In this document: positions 8,815 to 15,798 of the stretch, piece by piece
How the letters are laid out: each line of letters starts with the position of its first letter
Position numbering within the stretch: the stretch's first letter is position 1
Source: Myxococcus virescens
GTDB lineage: Bacteria > Myxococcota > Myxococcia > Myxococcales > Myxococcaceae
DNA length: 64,000 bases
Reading direction: 5' to 3'
NCBI RefSeq assembly: GCF_900101905.1
Contig: NZ_FNAJ01000001.1
Location: forward strand, 434,001 to 498,000
Translations under genes and position numbers: made by a program
The notes under the pieces: model-generated
Seen by the model: the letters and a program-made list of their open reading frames with translations, nothing else
Databases searched by the model: none
What the model was told of the DNA's origin: nothing

Positions 8815-8911
8815 GCTGCGTCCTCCGGCGCAAGGCCGGGGGCCTTTCGCGGAAGGCCCTGTAGGGCGCTGGGCTCAATGGCCTCGGGCCTCAGGAAAAG
8901 ACCTCACTGCA

Positions 8912-8930
8912 CCGGGCCTGCGCGGCCCGG
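8912..8930 (-). terminator. hairpin between the zinc-ribbon gene and the receptor gene
   Basis: CCGGGCC / GGCCCGG with a 5-nt loop lies 14 bp after the small zinc-ribbon gene. Read on the minus strand it is followed about 12 nt later by a short T-run. It could be a partial terminator that lowers expression of the downstream heme genes relative to the small leader gene, or a processing site. Confidence 0.4.
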
Positions 8931-8944
8931 GACCGACTCACACG

Positions 8945-9136
8945 TCAGCGGACGGCGCCGCTCACCTGCGCACCACCACCGCCTCCCGGCGGCGTTCGCT
9001 CCAGGGGCACCACCTGCGTCCGGTGGCAGCGGCGGCACTTGAGCTCCACGCCCTCCGGCACCAACCGCGCCAGCAGGCTGCCGCACATGCAACGCAGCTC
9101 CTCCACCCCGCCTTCACCGTGGCAACCGTCGCGCAT
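8945..9136 (-). CDS. Com-like zinc-ribbon small protein
   Basis: This 63-residue protein has the pattern RCMCGSLLAR...ELKCRRC: a Cys pair, about 16 residues, then CxxC. This closely resembles the Com-family zinc ribbons, whose founding member in phage Mu is a translational activator that binds mRNA. The first pair is CxC rather than CxxC. AGGAG is well spaced before ATG 9136, so I prefer that over the GTG one codon earlier. It is the first gene of the Fur-controlled heme operon, starting 30 bp after the Fur box. Whether it regulates the operon, for instance at the RNA level, is only an inference. Confidence 0.7.
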   Translation of the reverse strand: MRDGCHGEGGVEELRCMCGSLLARLVPEGVELKCRRCHRTQVVPLERTPPGGGGGAQVSGAVR

Positions 9137-9165
9137 CACCGCTCCTGGCTCGAAACGGCGGCGAC

Positions 9166-9184
9166 GATATTGATACTGATTATC
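9166..9184 (-). promoter_or_regulatory. Fur box upstream of the heme operon
   Basis: GATATTGATACTGATTATC matches the 19-bp Fur consensus GATAATGATAATCATTATC at 16 positions. It stands out as an AT-rich island in GC-rich surroundings and lies 30 bp before the first gene of the operon. Repression of the promoter by Fur when iron is sufficient is the obvious reading. Confidence 0.88.
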
Positions 9185-9201
9185 AAAGTCAAGCGACTGG
9201 C

Positions 9202-9236
9202 AAAAAAACCGCCCCAGTGCGAATCAGGGTGTGCGG
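9202..9236 (-). terminator. intrinsic terminator of the metallopeptidase gene
   Basis: On the minus strand a GC-rich stem (CCGC-CCC paired with GGG-GCGG, with a 3-nt bulge) begins about 11 bp after the stop of the metallopeptidase gene and is followed by seven T residues. It separates that gene from the Fur-controlled promoter. Confidence 0.65.
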
Positions 9237-9247
9237 GAGCGCGCCGC

Positions 9248-9886
9248 TCAGTGAACCTTGGAGCGCGCGGAGGTGTCGCGAGCCAGACGCACCTTGGGCG
9301 TCACCATGCGAGCGACACCGGAGTAGAGCTGTTCCTCGGTGTAGACCTTCCGCACCCGGCGATGGCTGCCGGGGTGGTAGGCGGGACCGGGCCGTTCCAG
9401 CCACTGGAGGATGCGCACCTCGCCGGAGTGGGCCATGGCGGCCAGCAGCTCCGGGGGGCACAGCTTGAGGTAGCGACGCACCAGCGGCTTGAGCTTGCGA
9501 GAGAAGTTGCGCCCCAGCACGGCATGGCGCCGGCCGGAGTGCAGCGTCCCATCGAAGCGGCGCGACAGGTGGAAGAGCTCGTGAATCACCGTCTCCACGC
9601 GGGCCTGCGCGGTGGACCCCCGGAAGAAGAGCGGCCGAAGGGTGACGCAGTACAGCATCCGCTTGCCCCGGATGCGGATGATGGGCTTGCGGCGTCCGGT
9701 GCGGTCCGTGCTCTTCCCACCCCGGAAGCACAGGGGCTTCACGGTGCCCCGGGAGGCGCGGCGAGCCTCACCGGCCACCACGAGGATGCGGCCGGCCTTC
9801 ACATGCCCGAACTCCGGCATCTTCGCCGCGATGTCCCGGATGAGAGAGCGGAGCGTCTTGTTGAAGTTGGGGCGGCGTTGGGCCAC
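9248..9886 (-). CDS. putative zinc metallopeptidase with HELFH motif
   Basis: About 212 residues from a GTG start at 9886 (product V-AQRRPNFNKTLRSL); ATG 9943 would add 19 residues of poor coding character and overlap the divergent gene's promoter. The central HELFH matches the HExxH zinc-binding signature, placed in VETVIHELFHLSRRFDG, with a further histidine downstream (RRHAVLG) that could be a third ligand. The protein is very basic (many Arg/Lys) and has no signal peptide. This resembles SprT-like or phage-type cytoplasmic metallopeptidases, but I cannot place it in a named family. Terminator and divergent promoter suggest it is monocistronic. Confidence 0.7.
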   Translation of the reverse strand: MAQRRPNFNKTLRSLIRDIAAKMPEFGHVKAGRILVVAGEARRASRGTVKPLCFRGGKSTDRTGRRKPIIRIRGKRMLYCVTLRPLFFRGSTAQARVETVIHELFHLSRRFDGTLHSGRRHAVLGRNFSRKLKPLVRRYLKLCPPELLAAMAHSGEVRILQWLERPGPAYHPGSHRRVRKVYTEEQLYSGVARMVTPKVRLARDTSARSKVH

Positions 9887-9954
9887 GGGTGGTGGACAGT
9901 CTAGCGGAAAAGCCCTTGAGAGGACTCCAGGGCGTGGCCACATTGTCTAGCGTC

Positions 9955-10785
9955 ATGCGCTTGCCCTCGCCCATGTTCCGACTGGCCGTGGTGCTTCTCC
10001 TCTGTGCGGGGTGTGCTTCCGCCCCTACCCGGCCCTCCAGTCCCGCCGTCCTCACCGCCCAACGGACCGTCGTCGCGTCCCAGGGCCTCACCGACGCCAC
10101 CCTGCGCTTCGAGGCCCAGGTGACCAGCCCCGGAGAGGGGGTGGTGGAGCGCGCCGACTACGAGCTCGTCGCCGATGGCCAGGTGGTGAAGACGGGCACC
10201 GCGAAGCTGGACGTGGCGCTGACGCCCGGCGAGCCCACGGACCTCTCCTTCGAGGAGCGCGCGCCCTACGTGAAGAACGAGGACGACCTGGCGCGGCTGA
10301 GCGCCCAGGGAGGCACGCTGCTGCTCGCCCTGCGCGGCACCCTCGTCGTGCGCTCGGGAGACCAGGAGCAGACGATTCCCTTCGCCGCCAGCCGCGCGGC
10401 GCGGGTGCCCCGGCTGCCCACGGTGGTGGTGGAGGAGTTGGACGGGGCGCGCTACTCGGATGAGGAGGTCCAGCTCAACCTCCGCCTGGGCGTGCGCAAC
10501 CCCAACCCCTTCCCGCTGCGGCTGGAGGGCCTGACGTGGACGGCATCGGTGGCCGGCAAGACGCTGGACAGCGGCACGCTGGCGCAGGCGGACACCGTGG
10601 ACGCGTCCGCCACGGGCGTGTACCCGGTGGAACTGGCGGTGACAAAGGACACCTGGGGCCCGGAGGTGAAGGCGCTCATCTCCAAGGGGCTGCTGCCCTA
10701 CGGGGTGACCGGTGAGGTGACGGGCCCGCTGCTGCGCGTGCCGTATTCGCTCACGGGCAAGGTGAAGCTGAACGTCTCCCGGTAG
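9955..10785 (+). CDS. LEA type 2 (WHy-domain) lipoprotein
   Basis: A 276-residue lipoprotein with a short signal ending LLLCAGC. It carries two segments of the LEA14/WHy type, a fibronectin-III-like beta sandwich associated with desiccation proteins. The second is clearest, with LNLRLGVRNPNPFPLRLEGL followed by a Gly-Thr-Leu turn. The NPNPFPL core is the hallmark of the family. In bacteria these proteins are envelope-associated and of uncertain role. The start could also be ATG 9973. The stop lies 11 bp before aat, so the two are probably cotranscribed. A smaller relative is encoded at 23093-23575. Confidence 0.78.
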   Translation: MRLPSPMFRLAVVLLLCAGCASAPTRPSSPAVLTAQRTVVASQGLTDATLRFEAQVTSPGEGVVERADYELVADGQVVKTGTAKLDVALTPGEPTDLSFEERAPYVKNEDDLARLSAQGGTLLLALRGTLVVRSGDQEQTIPFAASRAARVPRLPTVVVEELDGARYSDEEVQLNLRLGVRNPNPFPLRLEGLTWTASVAGKTLDSGTLAQADTVDASATGVYPVELAVTKDTWGPEVKALISKGLLPYGVTGEVTGPLLRVPYSLTGKVKLNVSR

Positions 10786-10796
10786 AGTGGGACGCC

Positions 10797-11501
10797 GTGC
10801 CCATCTACCTGTTGAGTGACGAGCACCCCGAGCTCTTCCCGCCCCCGGAGCGCGCCGACAAGAGCGGCGTCGTCGCCGTCGGCGGTGACTTGCGTCCGGA
10901 GCGGCTGCTGGCCGCCTACGCCCACGGCATCTTCCCCTGGTACAGCGAGGGAGACCCCATCCTCTGGCACTCGCCGGACCCGCGCTTCGTGCTGTCGCCA
11001 GACAAGCTCCACGTGGGCCGCTCGCTGCGCAAGACGATGGCCCGCGGCGTCTACGAGGTGCGCTACGACACCGCCTTCCGGCGCGTCATCACCGAGTGCA
11101 GCCAGGTGCCTCGGCCCGGACAGACGGGCACCTGGATTACCGAGGAGATGATGGAGGCCTACGTCACGCTCCACGAGGCGGGCTTCGCGCACTCGGTGGA
11201 GGCGTGGGCGGAGGGCGAGCTGAAGGGCGGCCTGTACGGGGTGTCCCTGGGCGCGGCCTTCTTTGGAGAGAGCATGTTCGCGCTGGCCCCGGACGCCTCG
11301 AAGGTGGCCTTCGTCACCGCGGCGGAGCGCTTCCAGGGCTGGGGCTTCCAGCTCATCGACTGCCAGGTGGAGACTGAACACCTGGCCCGCTTCGGCGCGG
11401 AGAACTGGCCCCGCAGGCGCTTCCTCACGGCGCTCGCCCGAGCGATGAAGGAGCCCACCCGGCGCGGGAAGTGGACGGAAGAGGCGGCGGCCGGCCCCTG
11501 A
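10797..11501 (+). CDS. aat: leucyl/phenylalanyl-tRNA-protein transferase Aat
   Basis: At 234 residues this is a full-length Aat, which adds Leu or Phe from charged tRNA to proteins with N-terminal Arg/Lys, marking them for ClpAP degradation in the cytoplasm. Characteristic stretches are GVVAVGGDLRPERLLAAYAHGIFPWYSEGDPILWHSPDPR near the N-terminus (split recognition: FPWY, LWHSPDPR) and GVSLGAAFFGESMF with IDCQVETEHLARFGA later. Translation starts at GTG 10797. It follows the LEA-type lipoprotein gene closely. Confidence 0.95.
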   Translation: MPIYLLSDEHPELFPPPERADKSGVVAVGGDLRPERLLAAYAHGIFPWYSEGDPILWHSPDPRFVLSPDKLHVGRSLRKTMARGVYEVRYDTAFRRVITECSQVPRPGQTGTWITEEMMEAYVTLHEAGFAHSVEAWAEGELKGGLYGVSLGAAFFGESMFALAPDASKVAFVTAAERFQGWGFQLIDCQVETEHLARFGAENWPRRRFLTALARAMKEPTRRGKWTEEAAAGP

Positions 11502-11592
11502 GCGCCCGTCGCTTTCGAAATGGCGCGTGCCCCTTTGAATATCGGAAGCGGCGGGCCGTCACGGTCCCACGCCACCGCCAGAGGAGCCGCCC

Positions 11593-12378
11593 ATGCGATG
11601 GAGTTCCGCCCTGTTGCTGCCGCTGTGTCTCGCCACCACCGCCTGCGGCACGTCCGCGAAGCACCAGGCGCTGCTCGAACGCCGCGACGCCATCCGGCTG
11701 GCGGACGTCGAGCGCGAGGAGGGCGCCCGGGAGCAGTACCGCAGCAGCTCAGGCTTCCAAGACACGCGCTGGGGGATGACGAAGGACGAGGCCATGACCG
11801 CGCTCCCCTTTCACGCCCGGGTCATCAACGAATGGGGGGACGTGCACGTCGCCGACGTCGTGGCGGGCCGCCGCGCGGACGCCTACTACGTGTTCGCCCA
11901 GGGACAGCTGGCCGAGGTCACCCTCCACTTCCGCGCGCCGGGCGCCGTCCGCGACAACTTCAACGCGGTGGCGGAGCTGCTCACCATGAAGTACGGCAAG
12001 CCCGCGTCCAGGGAGGACTCGGCGCTCGACGCGGAGGGGCGCCTGGCGCTGGCGCAGATGGCCAACAACCTCTCCGAGGCCTCGGCGAACTACCACGCGT
12101 GGCGCTCCGGCGTGCAGCCCAGGGGCCCCGCCGTGGACAACTTCGGCCGGCAGATGGAGGCCAACGCGAGGACGGACGCCGCCCTCGCGGCTCACGAATA
12201 CCTGCTGCGGAGCACCTGGACCGAAGCCGAAACGGAGCTGCGGCTCACCGGAAGCCAGGAGCCCGGGGCGCGCAGCCTGACGCTCACGTACACGAGCCAG
12301 AGACTCAAGCCCTACCTGTCCAAGGAGCTGGCCGTCCGCGACCAGCAGCGCAAGGTGGAGCAGTCGCGGGAGCTGTAG
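11593..12378 (+). CDS. lipoprotein of unknown function
   Basis: A 261-residue predicted lipoprotein (signal LLLPLCLATTAC, lipidated at the Cys). AGAGGAG lies before ATG 11593. After a charged segment, the sequence DTRWGMTKDEAMTALP resembles the short N-terminal pattern of proteins that model outer-membrane or flux-type checks (WGMSxxEV-like), followed by a beta-rich region and a Glu/Gln-rich C-terminal helix. I do not recognise a named family. It stands alone, followed by a hairpin shared with the convergent operon. Confidence 0.75.
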   Translation: MRWSSALLLPLCLATTACGTSAKHQALLERRDAIRLADVEREEGAREQYRSSSGFQDTRWGMTKDEAMTALPFHARVINEWGDVHVADVVAGRRADAYYVFAQGQLAEVTLHFRAPGAVRDNFNAVAELLTMKYGKPASREDSALDAEGRLALAQMANNLSEASANYHAWRSGVQPRGPAVDNFGRQMEANARTDAALAAHEYLLRSTWTEAETELRLTGSQEPGARSLTLTYTSQRLKPYLSKELAVRDQQRKVEQSREL

Positions 12379-12394
12379 CCGCTCCACTCTGGAG

Positions 12395-12423
12395 GCGCCG
12401 CGGGCGGGGACGCACCGCGGCGC
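12395..12423. terminator. bidirectional hairpin between convergent genes
   Basis: GCGCCGCGG at 12395-12403 pairs perfectly with CCGCGGCGC at 12415-12423 (11-nt loop). It fills the gap between the lipoprotein gene and the last gene of the T6SS cargo operon and can act for both. Confidence 0.55.
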
Positions 12424-13206
12424 TCAAGGACCGAGCGAAACGACCCAGTCCCCGGCGTACTGGGACGTCATGGGCGTGCGGGCCAGCGGCGGGCAGTATT
12501 GGAAGTGCTCGTCGAAGCTCGCGATGTCCGCGCGCTCGGTGAGCCTGAGCCAGGCGAGCCCCTCCAACCAGATGGCTCGCTTCGGCGCGAAGCGTGTCAC
12601 GGGGGTCGTGAAGAGCTTCGCGCGCTTCTCGATGTCCTCTCCATGCACGAGCACCGCGTGCTTGAACGCCTCAGAGAAGGTGTCTGCGTCACCCTCGAGC
12701 AGGGCTCGGGCACAGGCAACCCGGTCCGTCTCTGTCTCGAGCCCCAGTCCCTCCAACGCCTCCACCCTCGGGATGACGACGTCCCTGGTACCGGGCGAGA
12801 CCAGCACATGGAAGAGTTGGGCGCGTGCGTGCTCGGAGCGGTACTCCTCGTCCGGAAGCCACCGCGTCTCGGAAAGCTCCGCGACCTGTCGCGCCAGACT
12901 CCAGTGTCCCGCCGCGACGGCGCCGAGCAGAGGCTCCATGTGTCGCGAAGCAGGGAGCGCCCACTGCTTGAGGCGGCAATGCGTGAGCAATCGCCTCCAG
13001 TTCTCGGCGGCTCGGCACAGGTTCAGGAAGAAGCCCTGCGGGTTGCCATCCACGAGCAGGGTGGCCACGGCCACGACGTGGAAGTGGACACAGAGCTCAT
13101 CCACGGTCCGCACGAGGACATCTCGGCTCGCGGTGGGATCGACCTGACGCATCAACTGGAGAATGGCCCGCCCGGAGTCCTCCCGCAGTGCCGCAAGCTT
13201 TGCCAC
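12424..13206 (-). CDS. Imm49-like immunity protein
   Basis: A 260-residue, helix-rich soluble protein. Its layout matches the Imm49 immunity family of polymorphic toxin systems: an N-terminal helical region with LCRAAENWRRLL, a central WLPDEEYRSEHARAQLFHVLV, and a C-terminal KRAIWLEGLAWLRLTERADI followed by FQYCPPLAR. Such proteins neutralise toxins delivered by siblings. It is the last gene of the cargo operon, 17 bp after the Imm11 gene. Which toxin it blocks is not evident, since the only toxin in the operon already has a likely partner. Family call is by pattern. Confidence 0.72.
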   Translation of the reverse strand: MAKLAALREDSGRAILQLMRQVDPTASRDVLVRTVDELCVHFHVVAVATLLVDGNPQGFFLNLCRAAENWRRLLTHCRLKQWALPASRHMEPLLGAVAAGHWSLARQVAELSETRWLPDEEYRSEHARAQLFHVLVSPGTRDVVIPRVEALEGLGLETETDRVACARALLEGDADTFSEAFKHAVLVHGEDIEKRAKLFTTPVTRFAPKRAIWLEGLAWLRLTERADIASFDEHFQYCPPLARTPMTSQYAGDWVVSLGP

Positions 13207-13223
13207 GCTGCCATCCTCCAGGT

Positions 13224-13808
13224 TCAGGCGAACATGTCGTCGAAGCCTTCGGCGGGATGGGCCCTGAAACCTGTCAGCCCCGCCTGTTCGAAGGCCTGCT
13301 TGGTCCGGTCCGAAATCAGGATGAGCTCCATCATGTTGCGGGCGCGGAAGATTTCGGCCTGCGGATCAATCTTCCCTACTGTCAGCACCAGGTTACTGAC
13401 ATGACTAATCTCCCGAGAGAGCGCACTGATGTCATAGGTCGATTTTTCCATATCGATCGCATCTTGGGAGCCCAGAACATTCAGGATGCCATAACCATCA
13501 GCCACCGGACCCCACTGGTGATCGCACATGGTAACGGGAAGAAACTCTGCATTTTCGACCTTCAAGCCCTCCAAAACATGTCTCACACGCGACGACGCGA
13601 GTATGACACCAATGGTATTTCGCACGAAATCATAGAGTTTACGCCGGTCCGGGAAGTGGTCCGAGAACGACACCTTTCCCCCTGCAGGGAAACTCCGCGC
13701 AAGAGGCTCGCCCGTACTGAACTTCCAATTGGTCGGACTGTCCTTGGGCAAAGCATCAATGATAGCCCCATCTGCAGACTCCGCCCGCAACACCCAGTAA
13801 TTAGCCAT
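13224..13808 (-). CDS. Imm11-family (DUF1629) immunity protein
   Basis: A 194-residue protein of the Imm11 type: YWVLRAE at the start, a middle RRKLYDFVRNTIGVILASSRVRHVLEG with NAEFLPVTM, then ILNVLGSQDAIDMEKSTYD and the closing LILISDRTKQAFEQAGLTGFRA. These are the standard landmarks of the family. I start at ATG 13808 because TAGGAG is well spaced; the longer start at 13835 would overlap the toxin gene. It is probably the cognate inhibitor of the AHH nuclease encoded 8 bp upstream. Base composition falls to about 50% GC in places, far below the rest of the window, a sign of transfer. Confidence 0.8.
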   Translation of the reverse strand: MANYWVLRAESADGAIIDALPKDSPTNWKFSTGEPLARSFPAGGKVSFSDHFPDRRKLYDFVRNTIGVILASSRVRHVLEGLKVENAEFLPVTMCDHQWGPVADGYGILNVLGSQDAIDMEKSTYDISALSREISHVSNLVLTVGKIDPQAEIFRARNMMELILISDRTKQAFEQAGLTGFRAHPAEGFDDMFA

Positions 13809-13816
13809 GATTGCTC

Positions 13817-14683
13817 CTACCAAAGGCTGCCCCACTCATAGTGCGTTCCGCCATCTTTATTGGCGTACCTAACGTGCTCTGAACCAGGGCCGACATATCG
13901 GACACCAGCGACTTTTGCTTCAACGAGCTTTCCGCTGAGTTTGACAATAAATATCCAGAACCGATTCTCCAGCTTTTTGAGCTCTTCAAAGATGAGTTCT
14001 GGCAAGTTGCCGTGCGGCTTCCCACTATCAATCAGCTTCTGTAAATCGTTGGCCACCTTCCGCATCTCATCCATGACCCGCATCGTGTAGGACTCGTGGT
14101 CGCTCGGATGGCAGATGAGGGAATGGACCGGGACGGCCCAGTCCTCGGCGGGAAGATTGATGATGTTGTGCCCGTGGTTGATGTTGTACTCGGACATCAG
14201 CAACAGCCGAATCTGCTTGTACGTGAAGGCCGGCTTGCCGTCCTTCATCATGTAATAGAAGGCCGAGCCTGGCAGCATGTGGTGAGCTTCCCAGGCGTAC
14301 GGATGCTGCTGGGTGTACGTGGGGTTGAAGTTCTCCTTCGGCCCCCCTGGAAACTCCGCCCGCTCCTTCACCATGTCCCGGACTTCGCTCAGGTGCGCAT
14401 GGTCGAAGTTGCGATACACCCCTCGGCCGTCCTGGGCCTTGAGGTACGTGTAGCCGCGACGGGCATAGTTATCGCCCTTGGCCAGCACCCCATTCAACGG
14501 CGCGTTGGGGTCCAGATGTCCGTCAGGAGCGGACTCCGCCTTCTTCTTCGGCTTGCTCTTCTTCGCCTCTTCCTTGGCCGCGGCCCGGGAAGATTCCTTC
14601 CGAGCCAGGTTGCGCTTGTAGATGCCATTGAGCCTGCGGGCCATTTCCGTATTGGGATTGTGCCGGGTGTCACTGGTTGTCAT
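13817..14683 (-). CDS. AHH-domain nuclease toxin (T6SS cargo effector)
   Basis: A 288-residue protein. The first ~100 residues are Lys/Ala/Arg-rich and probably disordered. A nuclease domain follows with AWEAHHMLPGSAFYY, then NINHGHNIINLP and HSLICHPSDHESYT. This AHH set (two adjacent histidines, then Asn-rich loop, then H..H) is the signature of AHH toxins of the HNH/endonuclease VII superfamily. There is no signal peptide, so delivery should come from the PAAR-like and other proteins in the operon. ATG 14683 overlaps the stop of the ketosynthase-like gene (ATGA) and has GAGGAG upstream, so toxin output is coupled to that gene. The 3' half is AT-richer. Confidence 0.82.
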   Translation of the reverse strand: MTTSDTRHNPNTEMARRLNGIYKRNLARKESSRAAAKEEAKKSKPKKKAESAPDGHLDPNAPLNGVLAKGDNYARRGYTYLKAQDGRGVYRNFDHAHLSEVRDMVKERAEFPGGPKENFNPTYTQQHPYAWEAHHMLPGSAFYYMMKDGKPAFTYKQIRLLLMSEYNINHGHNIINLPAEDWAVPVHSLICHPSDHESYTMRVMDEMRKVANDLQKLIDSGKPHGNLPELIFEELKKLENRFWIFIVKLSGKLVEAKVAGVRYVGPGSEHVRYANKDGGTHYEWGSLW

Positions 14684-15798
14684 GGCAGAGCTCCTCTGGA
14701 CGGATGCGCAGCAGTGGTTCCTAGCAAGACGGCGCCTCGGCCGGAATCGTCCGCGCTGGCGAAGACAAGGCTCACGGAGGAAGGCGCATCGCCGCGTTGC
14801 AGCCCCCTGACCGCGACACAAGCGCTGACCGCGCCCATCGCGGCCCCCACGTCCCCAAAGCCGATGGAGGGATACCAGGCCGGAAGTCCCCCCAGCGAGG
14901 CGTCCAACGCCCGCAGGTGCAGCAACACCATCCCCCACTCCCGCGCCTTCCCCTCTTCTCCGTTGTGGTCGCTCACCAGGAGCGGCCGGGAACGAAGGGC
15001 CCCCGCGGCTGCGAGCACCGCCTCGGCACATGCCGCCAGGGCCCGCCCATCCGATGGCCTGTCAGAGCCTCTCGGGTGCGGCTCTTCTCCGAGCCGCACC
15101 GCGTGCAGCATCACCTGGGGCGCGCCCGTCGAACGTTGCGCGGACCCCTCGGTGGTCAGCAACAAGGCCGCGCCCGCTTCCCCAGGCGTCAAGCCCACGG
15201 GCTGCTCCGGCGTCTTCAACCGTCGCCCATCCGCCAGCGCATGGAGCGTCGGCTCTTCGACCAGGCAGTCCACCCCCATCACCAGGCACGAGCGAAGCCC
15301 GCCGCTCTGCAGCGCCGCCTGGGCCGCATGCAGCGCCCTCGCGAAGGCCACGTGCCCACCACAAAAGAAGCGCCTGGGCCCAGGCCATTCCAGGCCCATG
15401 TTCCGCAGGCTCGCCTCCAACACACGGCGCCCCAGCGCCTCCGCTCGGAGCGCCTCCGTGGCATCCGGCTCGCCCAGGTCCAGGCCTCGCTCCCACGGGT
15501 CCGGCAGCGCCAGATAGACGCCGGTCTCCGGCCCGAAGCCCCGCAGGTCCACGCGAGTGCCCACATCCTTGAGCACCTCGCACGCCAACGCCACCAGCCG
15601 ACCGACGCCCGAGAACCCGAACGTCGCCACCGGGAGCGCACAGATTGTCACGGGCCGAGGTGCCTCATCACCCGGGTGGGCGACGTCCACGTCGGGAGAC
15701 TGCGAGGGGCGCAGCAGATTGGCCCGGAACGCAGCGCAGGCGGGAATCACCGGCCCCAGGCATGAAGCCATCCCCAGGGCCTCGACGAACACCTTCAT
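14680..15798 (-). CDS. ketosynthase-like (thiolase-fold) protein of T6SS cargo operon
   Basis: A 372-residue protein with the overall pattern of beta-ketoacyl synthases: a glycine/alanine-rich nucleophile region near FFCGGHVAFARALHAAQAAL followed by LVMGVDCL, a later SDHNGEEG where synthases have HGTGT, and a C-terminal FGDVGAAMGAV where they have GHxxGAAG. If this alignment is right, the Cys and the first His remain but the second catalytic His is Asp. That argues against ordinary fatty-acid condensation. Similar proteins accompany T6SS cargo genes, role unknown. Both ends overlap neighbours as ATGA (15795-15798 and 14680-14683). Confidence 0.68.
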   Translation of the reverse strand: MKVFVEALGMASCLGPVIPACAAFRANLLRPSQSPDVDVAHPGDEAPRPVTICALPVATFGFSGVGRLVALACEVLKDVGTRVDLRGFGPETGVYLALPDPWERGLDLGEPDATEALRAEALGRRVLEASLRNMGLEWPGPRRFFCGGHVAFARALHAAQAALQSGGLRSCLVMGVDCLVEEPTLHALADGRRLKTPEQPVGLTPGEAGAALLLTTEGSAQRSTGAPQVMLHAVRLGEEPHPRGSDRPSDGRALAACAEAVLAAAGALRSRPLLVSDHNGEEGKAREWGMVLLHLRALDASLGGLPAWYPSIGFGDVGAAMGAVSACVAVRGLQRGDAPSSVSLVFASADDSGRGAVLLGTTAAHPSRGALP

